DNA of 33,778 nucleotides from Fidelibacterota bacterium TCS56 (GTDB lineage: Bacteria > Fidelibacterota > Marinisomatia > Marinisomatales > TCS56): NCBI GenBank assembly GCA_001577055.1, contig LSCG01000016.1, forward strand, positions 1 through 33,778. The letters run 5' to 3'. A program made the position numbers and the translations under genes. The notes beneath the pieces are model-generated. The model was not told the origin of the DNA. It did not search any database and saw only the letters and a list, made by a program, of their open reading frames with translations. This document shows, piece by piece, positions 1 through 9,778 of the stretch. The stretch's first letter is position 1. Every line of letters starts with the position of its first letter.

Positions 1-2
1 GG

Positions 3-2330
3 GTTGTCAATATCTGCCGGACTATCCCCTGGGTAGATGGTTTTCAATTTTTCAGCTATGGCAGTTGGGAAGGCCATCAATACTGGGATGAAGCCGGCAA
101 TACATTTTTCGGTAAAAAAACTAAGATCAGACCTTCGGTAATGATTCCTGTGAATGAAACACCAACATTAGCCCTGAATCAAAACGATAATCTGAATTAT
201 GATATATCAATAACCCCACCGGCAGGAATACCTAACCAATGGTTCCTCATATACCGTTCGCCAACGAATAATATCAGTGTTGACAGTTCAGAGATAATTG
301 CCATCATATTTGATGACAGCACTCATACCATAACAGAAAGTTTCACCGGCAATCAGGATTTCAACGGCCAGTACAGCTATGGCGCTACGATGGCAAACCG
401 TTATTGGAACGAGTCGCCTGTATCAAATCTGGTGATAGTGGATTCACTGACTTCTTACGCTCCCAGGGTAGTTAACCACCTGCCGCAAGACAGCAGTCTG
501 GTTCCGGTCAACGTTGAGATTGTAATTGATTTTTCTAAAAAAATCGATGCCGCCAGCTTCGACAGCGGTCTGGTGATTACACCGGCAATTCCGGCATATG
601 ATTTGACTTGGTCTGAACACTGGACTGACTATCATAGATCAGTAACCATCAACCCGCAGACACACCTGTTATTTGATACGACCTATAATGTGACAATCGG
701 CGCAGAAGTAGTTGATCTTAATGGCCGGCCCCTTGACGGCGATGGTGATGGCGTCGGAGGCGATGCTTACAGTTTCAGTTTCACGACCCAGGCGATAGAT
801 TTGGAAGGTCCCCAGGTCGAATTCACTTTCCCTGATTCCGGCAGCGACGCGATTGACAGCGACGAAGCCCTGACGATACTTTTCGACGAACTGATAGACC
901 CGCTGACAGTTAATCAGAATAACCTTACCTTATCCGGTCCCACCGGTGACATTACTTTGGAATACTTACTGACAGCTATCAATGATGAGAATTCCCTGAT
1001 CAGTGCAAAACCGCTTTCAAAGCTGGTAGCTAACAGCAATTATCATTTTACCGCCACGCAGATTGCCGATACGGCCGGTAACTTGCTAACCGAAGCCCTT
1101 CAATTGGATTTTCAAACCAGCGACTTTCACTATTCCGCTAACTCACCAATTGCGTTGTTCAATAGTGGATCTGAGAACTGGTGGCAACCGGATGGCAGCG
1201 GATCAACCACTGGTATCATCCTGTCTCAAACCGGGTTCGGTCTCACCAACGGTGTTTATTTACCGGCCAGCGGTGCTCCCGGATCACCACGGAAAAGCGG
1301 ACGTCTGAATTATGCCTGGGATGAAGACGCCGCCAGCCATCTGTTGAGATTACATAATGCCGGCTCACCGTCGGATATTTACATTGACACCAGCTATACG
1401 CTGCAGATTTATCTCTATGGTGACGGCAGTAATTCCACCTTCACATTTTCGCTGTACGAAAAAAATTCAAACGGCCAAAATACCGCTGATATAATTGAAG
1501 TTGCTAGTTGGACGGCGATCGATTGGGTGGGCTGGCGTTTAGTGGAATGGGATCTGTGCGATCCCAGTCAAGTGGGTGATTTCATCAGCCAGGATCAGGC
1601 CATGGATGGCCACCACTATAAATTGGATGGCTTGCTGTTACGTCATCCTGCCGGTAGCGCTTCTACTGGACAAATCTATTTTGATAATCTGCGAATTGTC
1701 CAGAAAACCGCCGGGCCAGCACCGGAGAACTCACCACCGGTCCTCGAGGAGATAGCCGACACGAATGCCGTCCAGGGCCAATACGTTGGTGTCACGGTCA
1801 ATTACACCGATGCCGATGCCTCTGACAATCATCTGATACGGATAAATGCGGATAATCCCGATATGGAATACCTGATCAATGATCATTCCTCCGGATCAAT
1901 CGCCTATATCCGCTCCGAACCAGATTTTCTGGGTGATGTAGCGATCGAGCTGATTGTCAGCGATCTCGGAGTGGGCGAACTATCGGACACATCACAGTTT
2001 ACTTTGACAATTGTCGAAGACCTGGCAATTGACAATGGATCAAATCAGCCCCATCAATACGCCCTGCTGCCCAACTATCCTAACCCATTTAATCCGGTAA
2101 CGACAATTGCTTTCTCCTTGGCTAATACCGGCAATGCTAATCTAACAATCTACGATATCACCGGTCGTCAGGTTAAAAATATAGTTAAATCAAATTTATC
2201 AGCCGGCTATCACACTATTCGCTGGAGTGGACGGGACAATGCTGGTCAGGCCGTAGCCACCGGCGTTTATTTTTACCGTCTGGAAGCCGGAAGCTTCAGT
2301 GCTACTCGCCGAATGCTGTTGCTTAAATAA
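3..2330 (+). CDS. Secreted multidomain protein with T9SS sorting tail, 5'-truncated by the window edge
   Basis: The ORF track starts this gene at 141, but the frame is open back to base 3 and the preceding residues read as protein (e.g. DGFQFFSYGSWEGHQYWDE), so the true start lies outside the window. This upstream piece resembles the end of a GHL10/DUF187-type glycoside-hydrolase-like domain; that is a tentative reading. From the 141 Met: an Fn3-like segment (about 1-105), an SbsA/Big_5-type Ig domain (about 108-217), a second Ig-like domain (about 222-327), a jelly-roll-like module containing ENWWQPDGSGS (about 335-525), a cadherin-like segment (about 535-630) and a C-terminal FlgD-like T9SS type A domain with PNYPNPFNPVTT (about 643-729). 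It is probably secreted to the surface or medium by T9SS. The central module closely resembles one in the convergent amidase. Substrate is unknown. Confidence 0.85.
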   Translation, partial: VVNICRTIPWVDGFQFFSYGSWEGHQYWDEAGNTFFGKKTKIRPSVMIPVNETPTLALNQNDNLNYDISITPPAGIPNQWFLIYRSPTNNISVDSSEIIAIIFDDSTHTITESFTGNQDFNGQYSYGATMANRYWNESPVSNLVIVDSLTSYAPRVVNHLPQDSSLVPVNVEIVIDFSKKIDAASFDSGLVITPAIPAYDLTWSEHWTDYHRSVTINPQTHLLFDTTYNVTIGAEVVDLNGRPLDGDGDGVGGDAYSFSFTTQAIDLEGPQVEFTFPDSGSDAIDSDEALTILFDELIDPLTVNQNNLTLSGPTGDITLEYLLTAINDENSLISAKPLSKLVANSNYHFTATQIADTAGNLLTEALQLDFQTSDFHYSANSPIALFNSGSENWWQPDGSGSTTGIILSQTGFGLTNGVYLPASGAPGSPRKSGRLNYAWDEDAASHLLRLHNAGSPSDIYIDTSYTLQIYLYGDGSNSTFTFSLYEKNSNGQNTADIIEVASWTAIDWVGWRLVEWDLCDPSQVGDFISQDQAMDGHHYKLDGLLLRHPAGSASTGQIYFDNLRIVQKTAGPAPENSPPVLEEIADTNAVQGQYVGVTVNYTDADASDNHLIRINADNPDMEYLINDHSSGSIAYIRSEPDFLGDVAIELIVSDLGVGELSDTSQFTLTIVEDLAIDNGSNQPHQYALLPNYPNPFNPVTTIAFSLANTGNANLTIYDITGRQVKNIVKSNLSAGYHTIRWSGRDNAGQAVATGVYFYRLEAGSFSATRRMLLLK

Positions 2331-2333
2331 TTA

Positions 2334-2363
2334 ACAGGGGTTGCCGGTCTCGGCGACCCCTGT
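2334..2363. terminator. Strong hairpin terminator between convergent genes
   Basis: ACAGGGGTTGCCG pairs with CGGCGACCCCTGT around a GTCT loop, giving a 13-bp stem with one G-T pair, directly after the stop at 2330. The minus-strand exit (TTAATTATTT) is T-rich and the plus-strand exit less so. It can serve the plus gene and probably also the minus-strand amidase transcript. Confidence 0.75.
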
Positions 2364-2375
2364 CAATTATAGGGA

Positions 2376-2395
2376 TTGTCAGTCATTACTGACAA
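2376..2395. terminator. Second perfect hairpin in the convergent gap
   Basis: TTGTCAGT and ACTGACAA form a perfect 8-bp stem with a CATT loop, 12 bases beyond the first hairpin. There is no good T-run on either side, so it may act as a backup terminator or RNA 3'-end stabiliser for the convergent transcripts. The rest of the gap to 2485 shows only a small GATGC/GCATC hairpin. Confidence 0.45.
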
Positions 2396-2485
2396 CCGGT
2401 CGGCATTTAATTCAGCGACAATTGAGATTGGACGTTGTGGCCGATGCTTAGCATCAACCGTTATCTGTTGCAATAGCAGCTACAA

Positions 2486-5005
2486 TCACCTGATCAATAA
2501 CATCCGTCGTGATAAATTTTGCGAATCCGAAGTCAATCGATAGATGTACACACCGCTGGCGGCTTGATTACCGCGTGAATCACGGCCATCCCAGGTGATC
2601 CGATGGGTACCGGCCGGGATTTCCTCCTTCACCAGTGATCGTACCAGTTGACCTTTCAGGTTATAGATTGCCAGGTGGACACTTCCGGCCTGCCGAACAC
2701 TGTATTCGATAGTAGTTTCCGGATTGAAGGGATTGGGGAAATTCTGTTCCAGGTGAAATTCCTGTGGCAGTTGCGCTAATTGCGGTTCGATCCCCACAAT
2801 TACAGGGGTAACCAGGCGTAAATCATCAAAATACAATCGACCGAAAACCGCCCCTTCGGTAGTATGCGTCAATTGAATACTGTCAAAGCGATAGCGCGAA
2901 CCATCCAAAGCACCGTTGCCGATCCAGCTTCCGACCTGTGCCGGATCGGATAAATCCCACTCGATCAGTTTCCAGCCATACCAATCGATGGTAAACCATT
3001 GCGAAACTTCGTGGTTAGGCCAGCTACTGCTGGTGCCCTCATCCAGTGCAAAACGGAACTGATTGCCGCTGCCATCACCAAAAATATAAACCTGCAGCGT
3101 ATAATCGGTATTGAAAATCACATTGCGTGGTGCACCGCCAGACAGGTACTCACGCAACAGCCAATTATTGGCTGCAACATCCCAACCGTAGGTAATTTCC
3201 ATCGATTTAGTGCTGCCGGTAGTATGATTCACAATGTCGGAATTGGCAGCCATATTCACGCTGTCCGGGACCAGTCCGTCACTGCTGCCGCTTTGTAATG
3301 GTTGCCACCAGTTTGATGTCAGATTGTTTTCAAGAGGACTGATGGTACGAATATCAATATCGGTCGCGGCAGTAAGGAAACTATAGGCACCGGCTTCGTT
3401 TATGGTATTGCCATGACTATCATAAATGCCAGGTTCGATTCGGGTGACATAGACTTCATCGGGATAGAGTTTAGCCGAAGGGAAAAGACTCACGACCGTG
3501 CGGTCATTGACGGTATAGTTCTCAAATATATTGTCCACCAGGGTGTGATCGGCGAAACGCTCAATGGTAAAATAGGTTGATAATTGATCGGCGGGTCCGA
3601 CAATTTCGTTGTACACAATATTAATTATCGGTTGCAGTTCGATTTGATTTGAGGAGACCGGGGGATAAATGTCAACGATTTCTGGTGCAATAATATCACT
3701 GCCACTGGTGCGAAATGTCAGGACAAAATCGCCGCCGGCCACACCGTCATGATCACCATCCAGGGCATGACCATACAGATCAACCGCCGAGTCGGCTATG
3801 GTGACGGTATAATCAGTAGTGAAAGCCAGACTGTCTGGGACAAATACCAGCCGGCGATTATCGCCAGACCAGGCAAAATAGCCCGTTGCTTCAGGCAAGA
3901 TACTAAAAGCATTTTCAGTAGTGGGGCGATCCATGCCACGACTGAAATCGAGAATGATATATTCCCAGGCCGGGTAGGCCGAGTCGCCTTTCGCCGGTGT
4001 CGATTCAACAATTCGTGGCGGGGTACTGGATAATAACTCTACATCCCGGAAAGTAAAGAAGGTATCGATGATTGACACCATTTGCGTATCACTGTAGAAG
4101 CCATCGGCTTCGACAACCAGTTCAAAAACCGAATCGGGTAATCCTTCAAAATAATAGAAACCATTGCTTAACTGGTCAGGATCGGTGGAATACTGATAAA
4201 ATAAAGAATCATAAGTATCGGTCATGTAAGTTTGACCATCAACCGAAACGGTGGCGCCATTGATCGTTCTACCGGATTCCAGATTCGAAATTATACCCGT
4301 GATAATACCGACAGGGGGACGGGCAATATCATGGTACTCAAGAATTGACCAGAAAAACGTCCAGGCTTCCAGTCGCTTCCATTCCGCGTTCATATTTAAT
4401 TGATTCTGACGGGGATTGGTATGGAAACCGGCTTCACTTAATTCGGAAGGCATATAAGTCAAACGATTTACTGCCAAATACGGACCGCCAGAAGTCTGGC
4501 ACCAGTTGCTCCAGGTATAGAAACTGCAATCACCGATTGACCCGCGGGTGGTGGTGCGCATACCACGAGTAAGCAGATCGACCATATATCCACTCATTTC
4601 CTCGCCGCCGATCGGCGGATCGGGCTGGCCGTTGTACAATTCGCCCCATAAAAGCAAAGTGCTGTTGTAGGTAGATGACCCGGCGTCACTGTGGAGTGAG
4701 TGATACCAGGATGCCCCCAGGTCATTCGCTAAATAACAGCGCTCCGCCAGCCCGATGTATTGCTGAGCATTAGTGCGGGACATTAAAACCGTATCGATAT
4801 CGGTATTATTCAATAAAAGGTCGCGCAGGTGCAGTCCGACTCCCAGGTTCTTCATAGCTTCGGAATAATTATAGACGCCCATATTTTCATTCTGACTGTG
4901 TCCAGGGTCGACGAATATATCCCATCCAGCCAAACCGGTGACCTGGGCACTGGTAAATGAAAAGGCAACCACAAACGTCAAAATTATACTTACTGATTTC
5001 AGCAT
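2486..5005 (-). CDS. Secreted N-acetylmuramoyl-L-alanine amidase (Amidase_3) with Ig-like domains and T9SS tail
   Basis: Signal peptide (1-20) followed by a zinc amidase domain (about 25-225). The expected ligands are visible: His36 in VDPGHS, Glu49 in YNYSEA and His105 in SLHSDAG, with the likely catalytic Glu191 in SEAGFHTNP, matching the family's ExGFxxN motif. The family cleaves the amide between N-acetylmuramic acid and the stem peptide. Next come a carboxypeptidase-regulatory-like Ig fold (about 232-325), Big_5 and a second Ig-like domain (about 329-550), a jelly-roll-like module with NWWQPLQSGSSDG (about 560-740) and a C-terminal T9SS domain with NFPNPFNPETT (about 755-839). T9SS export suggests action outside the cell, for example on neighbours' walls or its own surface; this is inference. 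The start is coupled to the preceding gene as TAATG, with AGGAGG just upstream. Confidence 0.9.
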   Translation of the reverse strand: MLKSVSIILTFVVAFSFTSAQVTGLAGWDIFVDPGHSQNENMGVYNYSEAMKNLGVGLHLRDLLLNNTDIDTVLMSRTNAQQYIGLAERCYLANDLGASWYHSLHSDAGSSTYNSTLLLWGELYNGQPDPPIGGEEMSGYMVDLLTRGMRTTTRGSIGDCSFYTWSNWCQTSGGPYLAVNRLTYMPSELSEAGFHTNPRQNQLNMNAEWKRLEAWTFFWSILEYHDIARPPVGIITGIISNLESGRTINGATVSVDGQTYMTDTYDSLFYQYSTDPDQLSNGFYYFEGLPDSVFELVVEADGFYSDTQMVSIIDTFFTFRDVELLSSTPPRIVESTPAKGDSAYPAWEYIILDFSRGMDRPTTENAFSILPEATGYFAWSGDNRRLVFVPDSLAFTTDYTVTIADSAVDLYGHALDGDHDGVAGGDFVLTFRTSGSDIIAPEIVDIYPPVSSNQIELQPIINIVYNEIVGPADQLSTYFTIERFADHTLVDNIFENYTVNDRTVVSLFPSAKLYPDEVYVTRIEPGIYDSHGNTINEAGAYSFLTAATDIDIRTISPLENNLTSNWWQPLQSGSSDGLVPDSVNMAANSDIVNHTTGSTKSMEITYGWDVAANNWLLREYLSGGAPRNVIFNTDYTLQVYIFGDGSGNQFRFALDEGTSSSWPNHEVSQWFTIDWYGWKLIEWDLSDPAQVGSWIGNGALDGSRYRFDSIQLTHTTEGAVFGRLYFDDLRLVTPVIVGIEPQLAQLPQEFHLEQNFPNPFNPETTIEYSVRQAGSVHLAIYNLKGQLVRSLVKEEIPAGTHRITWDGRDSRGNQAASGVYIYRLTSDSQNLSRRMLLIR

Positions 5006-5943
5006 TATCTAACCTCCTGCAACCAAATCTGACCGGTATTGTAAGTATCAAAGGCAATCCATTTTCCATCCGGTGACCAGTCAGGGTGCATTTCAAGAAT
5101 GCCTGGTGTTGCAGTTAGATTTACTTTATTGGACCCGTCAGCGTTAATGATATATATATCGGCGCTGGTAAATTGGTGCCCATCATCGGTAATAATGGCA
5201 AAAACCAGGCGACTACCGTCCGGGTGCCAGGACGGATCACTGCCCGGGCCAAGCTTGATGGGATTTGAACCATCATAGCCAGCGACCCATAAATTACCTT
5301 CCATTGTTTTATAAACGATCCTTGAATGATCCGGGGAAGGTATTTGATAAAGAATTTTATTATCCCCTGTTGATATCAGAATATCAATACCAGAATCCAA
5401 ACGGCGTTGATATAATTTATCACGTTTTCGATAGGTGATGACTTCGTTCAGAGCCCCGATAGCGTTATTGCTGTCGATCATCCGGAATACTCTGAATTGC
5501 CGATTACCATCCAGGTAAACACCTTGATTATCGGCTAACCAGCGCGGTGCCCCGGATAAATCATTATCATAATCAGATAATAATTGTCGTTCACCAGTCG
5601 AAACAGTATATACCGCCACTGCATCCGATCGCCTTTTATTCGCAAAACGGGAAATTCGGGCTGCCAGATAGCGGCCATCGGGAGACCAAGTCATTCCAAA
5701 ACCCGCTGACGGATCATTGGTAACAGAGGTAATACTGGTATCTTCAACATTATACACTGAAATGCCATTATAATGGCTACTGGTATAAGCTATCCGCAAA
5801 CCATCAGGTGCCCAGCGCGGAGACATGGCGTTAATTTCTTTATCAACCAGCAAAACCGGTGAACCGACTTTTACAACCGCCGGTTGTCCCTGTACCATCA
5901 TATTTATTCCAAGTAATAAAACAATTAAAAATATTTTTTTCAT
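5005..5943 (-). CDS. TolB-like WD40/PD40 beta-propeller exported protein
   Basis: The track start (6009) is too early. The Met at 5943 begins a clear signal peptide (MKKIFLIVLLLGINMMVQG), giving 312 aa. PD40 repeats follow, with signatures such as SPRWAPDG, GMTWSPDGRY, PSWHPDGSRLVF and HPDWSPDGKWIAF. These resemble the TolB C-terminal propeller, but no TolB N-terminal domain is seen, so it should not be called TolB. It lies in the periplasm or on the surface and is likely a binding or scaffold propeller. The stop overlaps the amidase start by one base (TAATG), so the two are translationally coupled and probably form a functional pair. Confidence 0.85.
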   Translation of the reverse strand: MKKIFLIVLLLGINMMVQGQPAVVKVGSPVLLVDKEINAMSPRWAPDGLRIAYTSSHYNGISVYNVEDTSITSVTNDPSAGFGMTWSPDGRYLAARISRFANKRRSDAVAVYTVSTGERQLLSDYDNDLSGAPRWLADNQGVYLDGNRQFRVFRMIDSNNAIGALNEVITYRKRDKLYQRRLDSGIDILISTGDNKILYQIPSPDHSRIVYKTMEGNLWVAGYDGSNPIKLGPGSDPSWHPDGSRLVFAIITDDGHQFTSADIYIINADGSNKVNLTATPGILEMHPDWSPDGKWIAFDTYNTGQIWLQEVR

Positions 5944-6023
5944 TTTTACACCGCTAAACAGTTTCGCAGGATTACCAGCCTTAATTAATAACCTGGTATT
6001 AAGCTTCAAAATAGCTGAAATAA

Positions 6024-6049
6024 AAAAGCCCCCGTCGCCGGGGGCTTTT
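6024..6049 (-). terminator. Rho-independent terminator of the 488-aa propeller gene
   Basis: AAAAGCCCCCG pairs with CGGGGGCTTTT around a 4-base loop (11-bp stem). On the minus strand it is followed by a run of six T (TTTTTTATTT). It lies 11 bases past the stop at 6060 and separates this gene from the propeller/amidase operon downstream, which must have its own promoter in the roughly 80 bases before 5943. Confidence 0.9.
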
Positions 6050-6059
6050 CAGGGATTTG

Positions 6060-7526
6060 CTATTTAATGAACGTCATTCGTTTGGAGAATTTTACTGTCG
6101 GTGATGACAGAGTGTAGATATAGACTCCGGTCGAGACGGATTCACCGGCATTGTTGGTGCCGTTCCAAGTCGCTTCGTGAGTACCACGATGGTTCCAACC
6201 ATTGTACAGGGTTTTAACCAGCTCACCTTTCACATTATAGATCGAAAGGTTGACATTGCCATGTTGTGGCAGACTGTATTCAATGGTGGTCGTGGGGTTG
6301 AAGGGATTAGGATAATTCTGTGCCAAACGGAAACCTTCGGCAACAATCGGATTATCGCTTTCGTCGTCAATTTCCAAGACAACCGGATTCGGGTTGGTCC
6401 AAACGCCGATCGTATTGGAGTAGAAATCGGACAGATACAGGGTGTGACCGTCCGGACTCCAATCGGCTCCGCGGGGTCCGTCGGTTCCGCCTAAAGCGTA
6501 ATCACCATGCTGTAATCCGGCTTCATCCAGTAATTCATAGGAAACGGGATCAAATCCATAATACTTACCACCCATCGGTCCGCCCCATTCGGCGGTCAGG
6601 GCACCGGCCCACAGAATTCCGCTGTTATCGAAGTCCAGGCAACTGGCCCAGATAGCGGTGTTCATGGTATCGGTGGCTGCGGAGGGGGGATCGGCCACGA
6701 CCCAGGCCGAATCGCCGACAGCACTGTTGATCGAGTCATATACAACCGGTACATCTTCGAATACACCGAAGGTATCTACCACTGTGAAGGGGATGACGCC
6801 TGGAAGATCACTGTGCCAATGCTCGATCCCAAAGCCACTCCAAGTCGATCCAACATACAAGTCGTTACCACTTGGGGTTATGGCAAGAGAGCGATTGATG
6901 TGACCTAAGGTATCAATGGCGTTTGCCAGGAAATTGAAGTCCGTATCCAAAATCATGACGGGACGAGCGGCCGAAAGAACATAGCCATAATAAATATAGC
7001 CGTTTTCGTCCTGCACCGCTTCCGTGCACGAGCTCATGTCACTGGGTGTGAATTTATTCATGCCTTCACCAGTCAGATAATTGATCCGGTACAGGGATGT
7101 CCAGCAGGTGGCCAAAATATTTCCATCGTTATCAAGCGATATTCCCTTGCCACTGCCGTTATCGACACTTTCGGCATACAGGGTGTCCGTTGAGCCATCG
7201 GGAAATGACAGATGCGTAATCGGTGAAAATGAGACATGATCACCGGTTGCCGGATCGATAACATAGATAGGTTTATAATGCAAGGTATCCCCATTGGCAT
7301 AAAATGTCTCACCATAACCACTATGGATTGATATCCAGATGTTCCCGTCGGGAGCTACTACTACACCATGTGGACCATTTGGTGGGTACCCGGGAGTAAA
7401 GTGTCCCGCAACGGGCGCACTTAGCGTATCGCTGAAATCGACCAGAATTTGATCGAATGTCCAATCATCGGCAAAACCGAAGCTGACCAGACCAGCGATA
7501 GCAAGGATTGTTATCAGTTTCTTCAT
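6060..7526 (-). CDS. Secreted SMP-30/NHL-like beta-propeller protein with T9SS sorting domain
   Basis: 488 aa. Signal peptide MKKLITILAIAGLVSFGFA, then a propeller region (about 30-395) with repeats such as GPHGVVVAPDGNIWIS, GKGISLDNDGNILA and GADWSPDGHTLYLSD, as in the SMP-30/gluconolactonase-like and NHL families. The C-terminus (about 402-488) is a FlgD-like T9SS type A domain with AQNYPNPFNPTTTIEYSLP. The start has an AAGGAGT ribosome-binding site. It is monocistronic: a strong terminator follows and a 122-base gap precedes. No catalytic residue set could be recognised, so the enzymatic or binding role is unknown. Confidence 0.85.
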   Translation of the reverse strand: MKKLITILAIAGLVSFGFADDWTFDQILVDFSDTLSAPVAGHFTPGYPPNGPHGVVVAPDGNIWISIHSGYGETFYANGDTLHYKPIYVIDPATGDHVSFSPITHLSFPDGSTDTLYAESVDNGSGKGISLDNDGNILATCWTSLYRINYLTGEGMNKFTPSDMSSCTEAVQDENGYIYYGYVLSAARPVMILDTDFNFLANAIDTLGHINRSLAITPSGNDLYVGSTWSGFGIEHWHSDLPGVIPFTVVDTFGVFEDVPVVYDSINSAVGDSAWVVADPPSAATDTMNTAIWASCLDFDNSGILWAGALTAEWGGPMGGKYYGFDPVSYELLDEAGLQHGDYALGGTDGPRGADWSPDGHTLYLSDFYSNTIGVWTNPNPVVLEIDDESDNPIVAEGFRLAQNYPNPFNPTTTIEYSLPQHGNVNLSIYNVKGELVKTLYNGWNHRGTHEATWNGTNNAGESVSTGVYIYTLSSPTVKFSKRMTFIK

Positions 7527-7648
7527 TTAGGTTACTCCTTGTTGTTTAGGTTTATCAAAGGGTCGGAGGCAGGTATCATCTCTGTAATCTATAACATAAG
7601 CGACTATTTTGACAGTCTTTTTCCACGATAACCACTACCCTTTAATCA

Positions 7649-9775
7649 TTAACGAATTACCACAAATTTACGATAGGTTGAGGCACCTTTTTGGAATATA
7701 ATTGCACCGCTGGCCTCTTCGACAATGTTTTCTGTGACCTCAAAATGAGCGATATAAATTCCACTCACTACTGTTTGCCGGGAAGAAGTCAATGAATCCC
7801 AGAATTCATCACCACTGCCATCCAAATGCATGATGTCATCCACCAAATCTCCTCTTTCAGTATATATCCGGATTCGACATTTACCAGGGATATTGTAGAA
7901 TACCAGGCGATCTTTATTGCTTACAAATTGCATGTTCTTCTGGGCAGCACCGAGATGAAACGGATTGGGTACAACCCGAATATCGTCAAGACTGGTACCA
8001 GCCTTGCGCTTAAGATTGGCTTCCTTGGTTGTTTTTGTATAAAAGCGACTACTGTACAGTGGTCCCCCAGGGTTGGTTTCACCAGGATTATTGCTGCCAT
8101 CATTGAAAGCAACGATATAATAATAATATGACTGACCTCGTACAGCGGTTTTATCATCAAACTTGGTCTCGCCCGGTGCTGCAGTATAAATTTCCTGATA
8201 GATCGTATCCGGTTTACCGATTGCACGAAAGATCTTATAGCCGCCGAAATCCGGAGCCACGCCATCGTCCGGGCTTAGCATCCATGAGAGGGCAATCCGG
8301 TCACCACCGGAAACAATATTAAAAAGTGAAGGTGGTTGCGGAGGTTGGGGGATATTATAACCGGAACGGAAATTGCGCAAAGCACGGCTGAAGGTTAAAA
8401 GAATTGAATCGATTCCGGTATATACCCAGGCATTTTTATATTCGTCTCTATCGCTGGTGGTGCCACCACCCGGCAGTGATCCGGGTGTATCATTCAACCA
8501 ATTGCTTCCCACCATTTCACACATTTGACGATTCAGTCCCGCAATGCCCTCTGCTTCAACAATTAAAATGCTGTCGCCATGGGGAATATTAAAGGGTCCG
8601 TAAGTGATCCACACATTGGTACCGCCCCCATCTCCATGGATAGCATAAGGGACAACCGGATCGGTGGGCCCGGTGACATTATCTTCGTAGAAGCGGTTAG
8701 TCCCGCCATCTCCTGTTGAAGGATAGGGTATTCCAGATAAAAAATCCCAGGTACGCTGACTGGTAGTTTCGTCCTCCGGGTAGGGGTATGAATCACCGGC
8801 ATGCCAGCCTAATACCGCCGGTTGATCAGGATCATCGCTGCGATCATCGGTACTCTTATCGACGTGCAAAATAGCGGTACCGGCGAACTGGGGCGCGGTC
8901 AGGCGACCAAGTCCATCCCTTTTCGGCCCGCCGATGTTATCAAATGATACATTTTCCGACTGGCCAAACCAACTGAATCCGCATCGGATCGAATCCACAA
9001 GCTGGCTGTAATTTTCCCCACGCCGGGAAACCCAGCTGAATTTCCCCCAAGATTGATTACCGTCAACGGTCATCGCACCTTCTCGGCACACGCTGTACCT
9101 GGTACCCCAACCAATTCGTACACCATTCAGGTCGGCAGTCAGTTCAATATCCTCATCATAATCCACATTACCGGTATTTTTCAGGATTATTTCTTTAATC
9201 AGGTAATTATCGTGGTATTGCTGACTGAATACCAGCACCCGCCGGGTGAAGCTTAATCCCATGGTGGTATTGACCGTGTTGGTGATTATCCGGTCGGGTA
9301 TCTGATCGGGATACGGCTCACCATCCCAATCATTTTGGTAGGGGGCGGAATTGGAAACGCCATCGACGAAGACGGAGGGAATTGCGAATTTTGTGGTCTG
9401 ATCCAGTCGCACGGGAAAAATTTTATTCTCCACTTCAGATTTGGTTACATATACGCCCCAGTAATCCCAATGGTTACCGCCGGCATCAGTGAAATCCTCA
9501 GTGGCAATCCAGGTTCGCTTGATCACGGAATTGTCGGTATAAGGATAATCCGCCGGCCAGCGCAATCCCTCGTAATAAGAATTATTATAAGCCCGTTCGG
9601 CACCATAAGAGGATATATGTGTCTGCAGCTCTCCGATGCGGACATAACGAGTCTCGCTTTCACCAACCTGCGCCGCAAGTACATTAATTAGCAGCAATAC
9701 AGCAAGTGTAATCAGTGGTCTGTTATTTATCAGCATTAATAGTCTGCCCGCATTTTTCAATTGGTTCCACACCAT
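7649..9775 (-). CDS. Fn3/T9SS-tailed secreted protein, partner of the upstream TonB receptor (copy 2)
   Basis: 708 aa. An N-terminal hydrophobic signal segment is followed by a long beta-rich region with no recognised enzyme motif (about 40-485), an Fn3-like domain (about 490-590, DRIALSWMLSP...GGYKIFRA) and a C-terminal FlgD/T9SS-like domain starting at DDIRVVPNPF and ending KFVVIR. It is paralogous to the 729-aa ORF at 15880, sharing GLRWPA near the N-terminus, NWLNDTPG(S/D)LP in the middle and the whole tail. Its ATG lies 3 bases after the TGA of the TonB receptor, so coupling is likely. An in-frame ATG at 9736 would give a more compact signal peptide (MLINNRPLITLAVLLL); neither start has a strong Shine-Dalgarno. 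It probably sits on the outer membrane with the receptor. Confidence 0.8.
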   Translation of the reverse strand: MVWNQLKNAGRLLMLINNRPLITLAVLLLINVLAAQVGESETRYVRIGELQTHISSYGAERAYNNSYYEGLRWPADYPYTDNSVIKRTWIATEDFTDAGGNHWDYWGVYVTKSEVENKIFPVRLDQTTKFAIPSVFVDGVSNSAPYQNDWDGEPYPDQIPDRIITNTVNTTMGLSFTRRVLVFSQQYHDNYLIKEIILKNTGNVDYDEDIELTADLNGVRIGWGTRYSVCREGAMTVDGNQSWGKFSWVSRRGENYSQLVDSIRCGFSWFGQSENVSFDNIGGPKRDGLGRLTAPQFAGTAILHVDKSTDDRSDDPDQPAVLGWHAGDSYPYPEDETTSQRTWDFLSGIPYPSTGDGGTNRFYEDNVTGPTDPVVPYAIHGDGGGTNVWITYGPFNIPHGDSILIVEAEGIAGLNRQMCEMVGSNWLNDTPGSLPGGGTTSDRDEYKNAWVYTGIDSILLTFSRALRNFRSGYNIPQPPQPPSLFNIVSGGDRIALSWMLSPDDGVAPDFGGYKIFRAIGKPDTIYQEIYTAAPGETKFDDKTAVRGQSYYYYIVAFNDGSNNPGETNPGGPLYSSRFYTKTTKEANLKRKAGTSLDDIRVVPNPFHLGAAQKNMQFVSNKDRLVFYNIPGKCRIRIYTERGDLVDDIMHLDGSGDEFWDSLTSSRQTVVSGIYIAHFEVTENIVEEASGAIIFQKGASTYRKFVVIR

Positions 9776-9778
9776 TGC

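Noticed and set aside
5005-6009. Calling the 312-aa propeller TolB
   Set aside because: Only PD40 repeats are present; the TolB N-terminal domain and the tol-pal gene context are absent.
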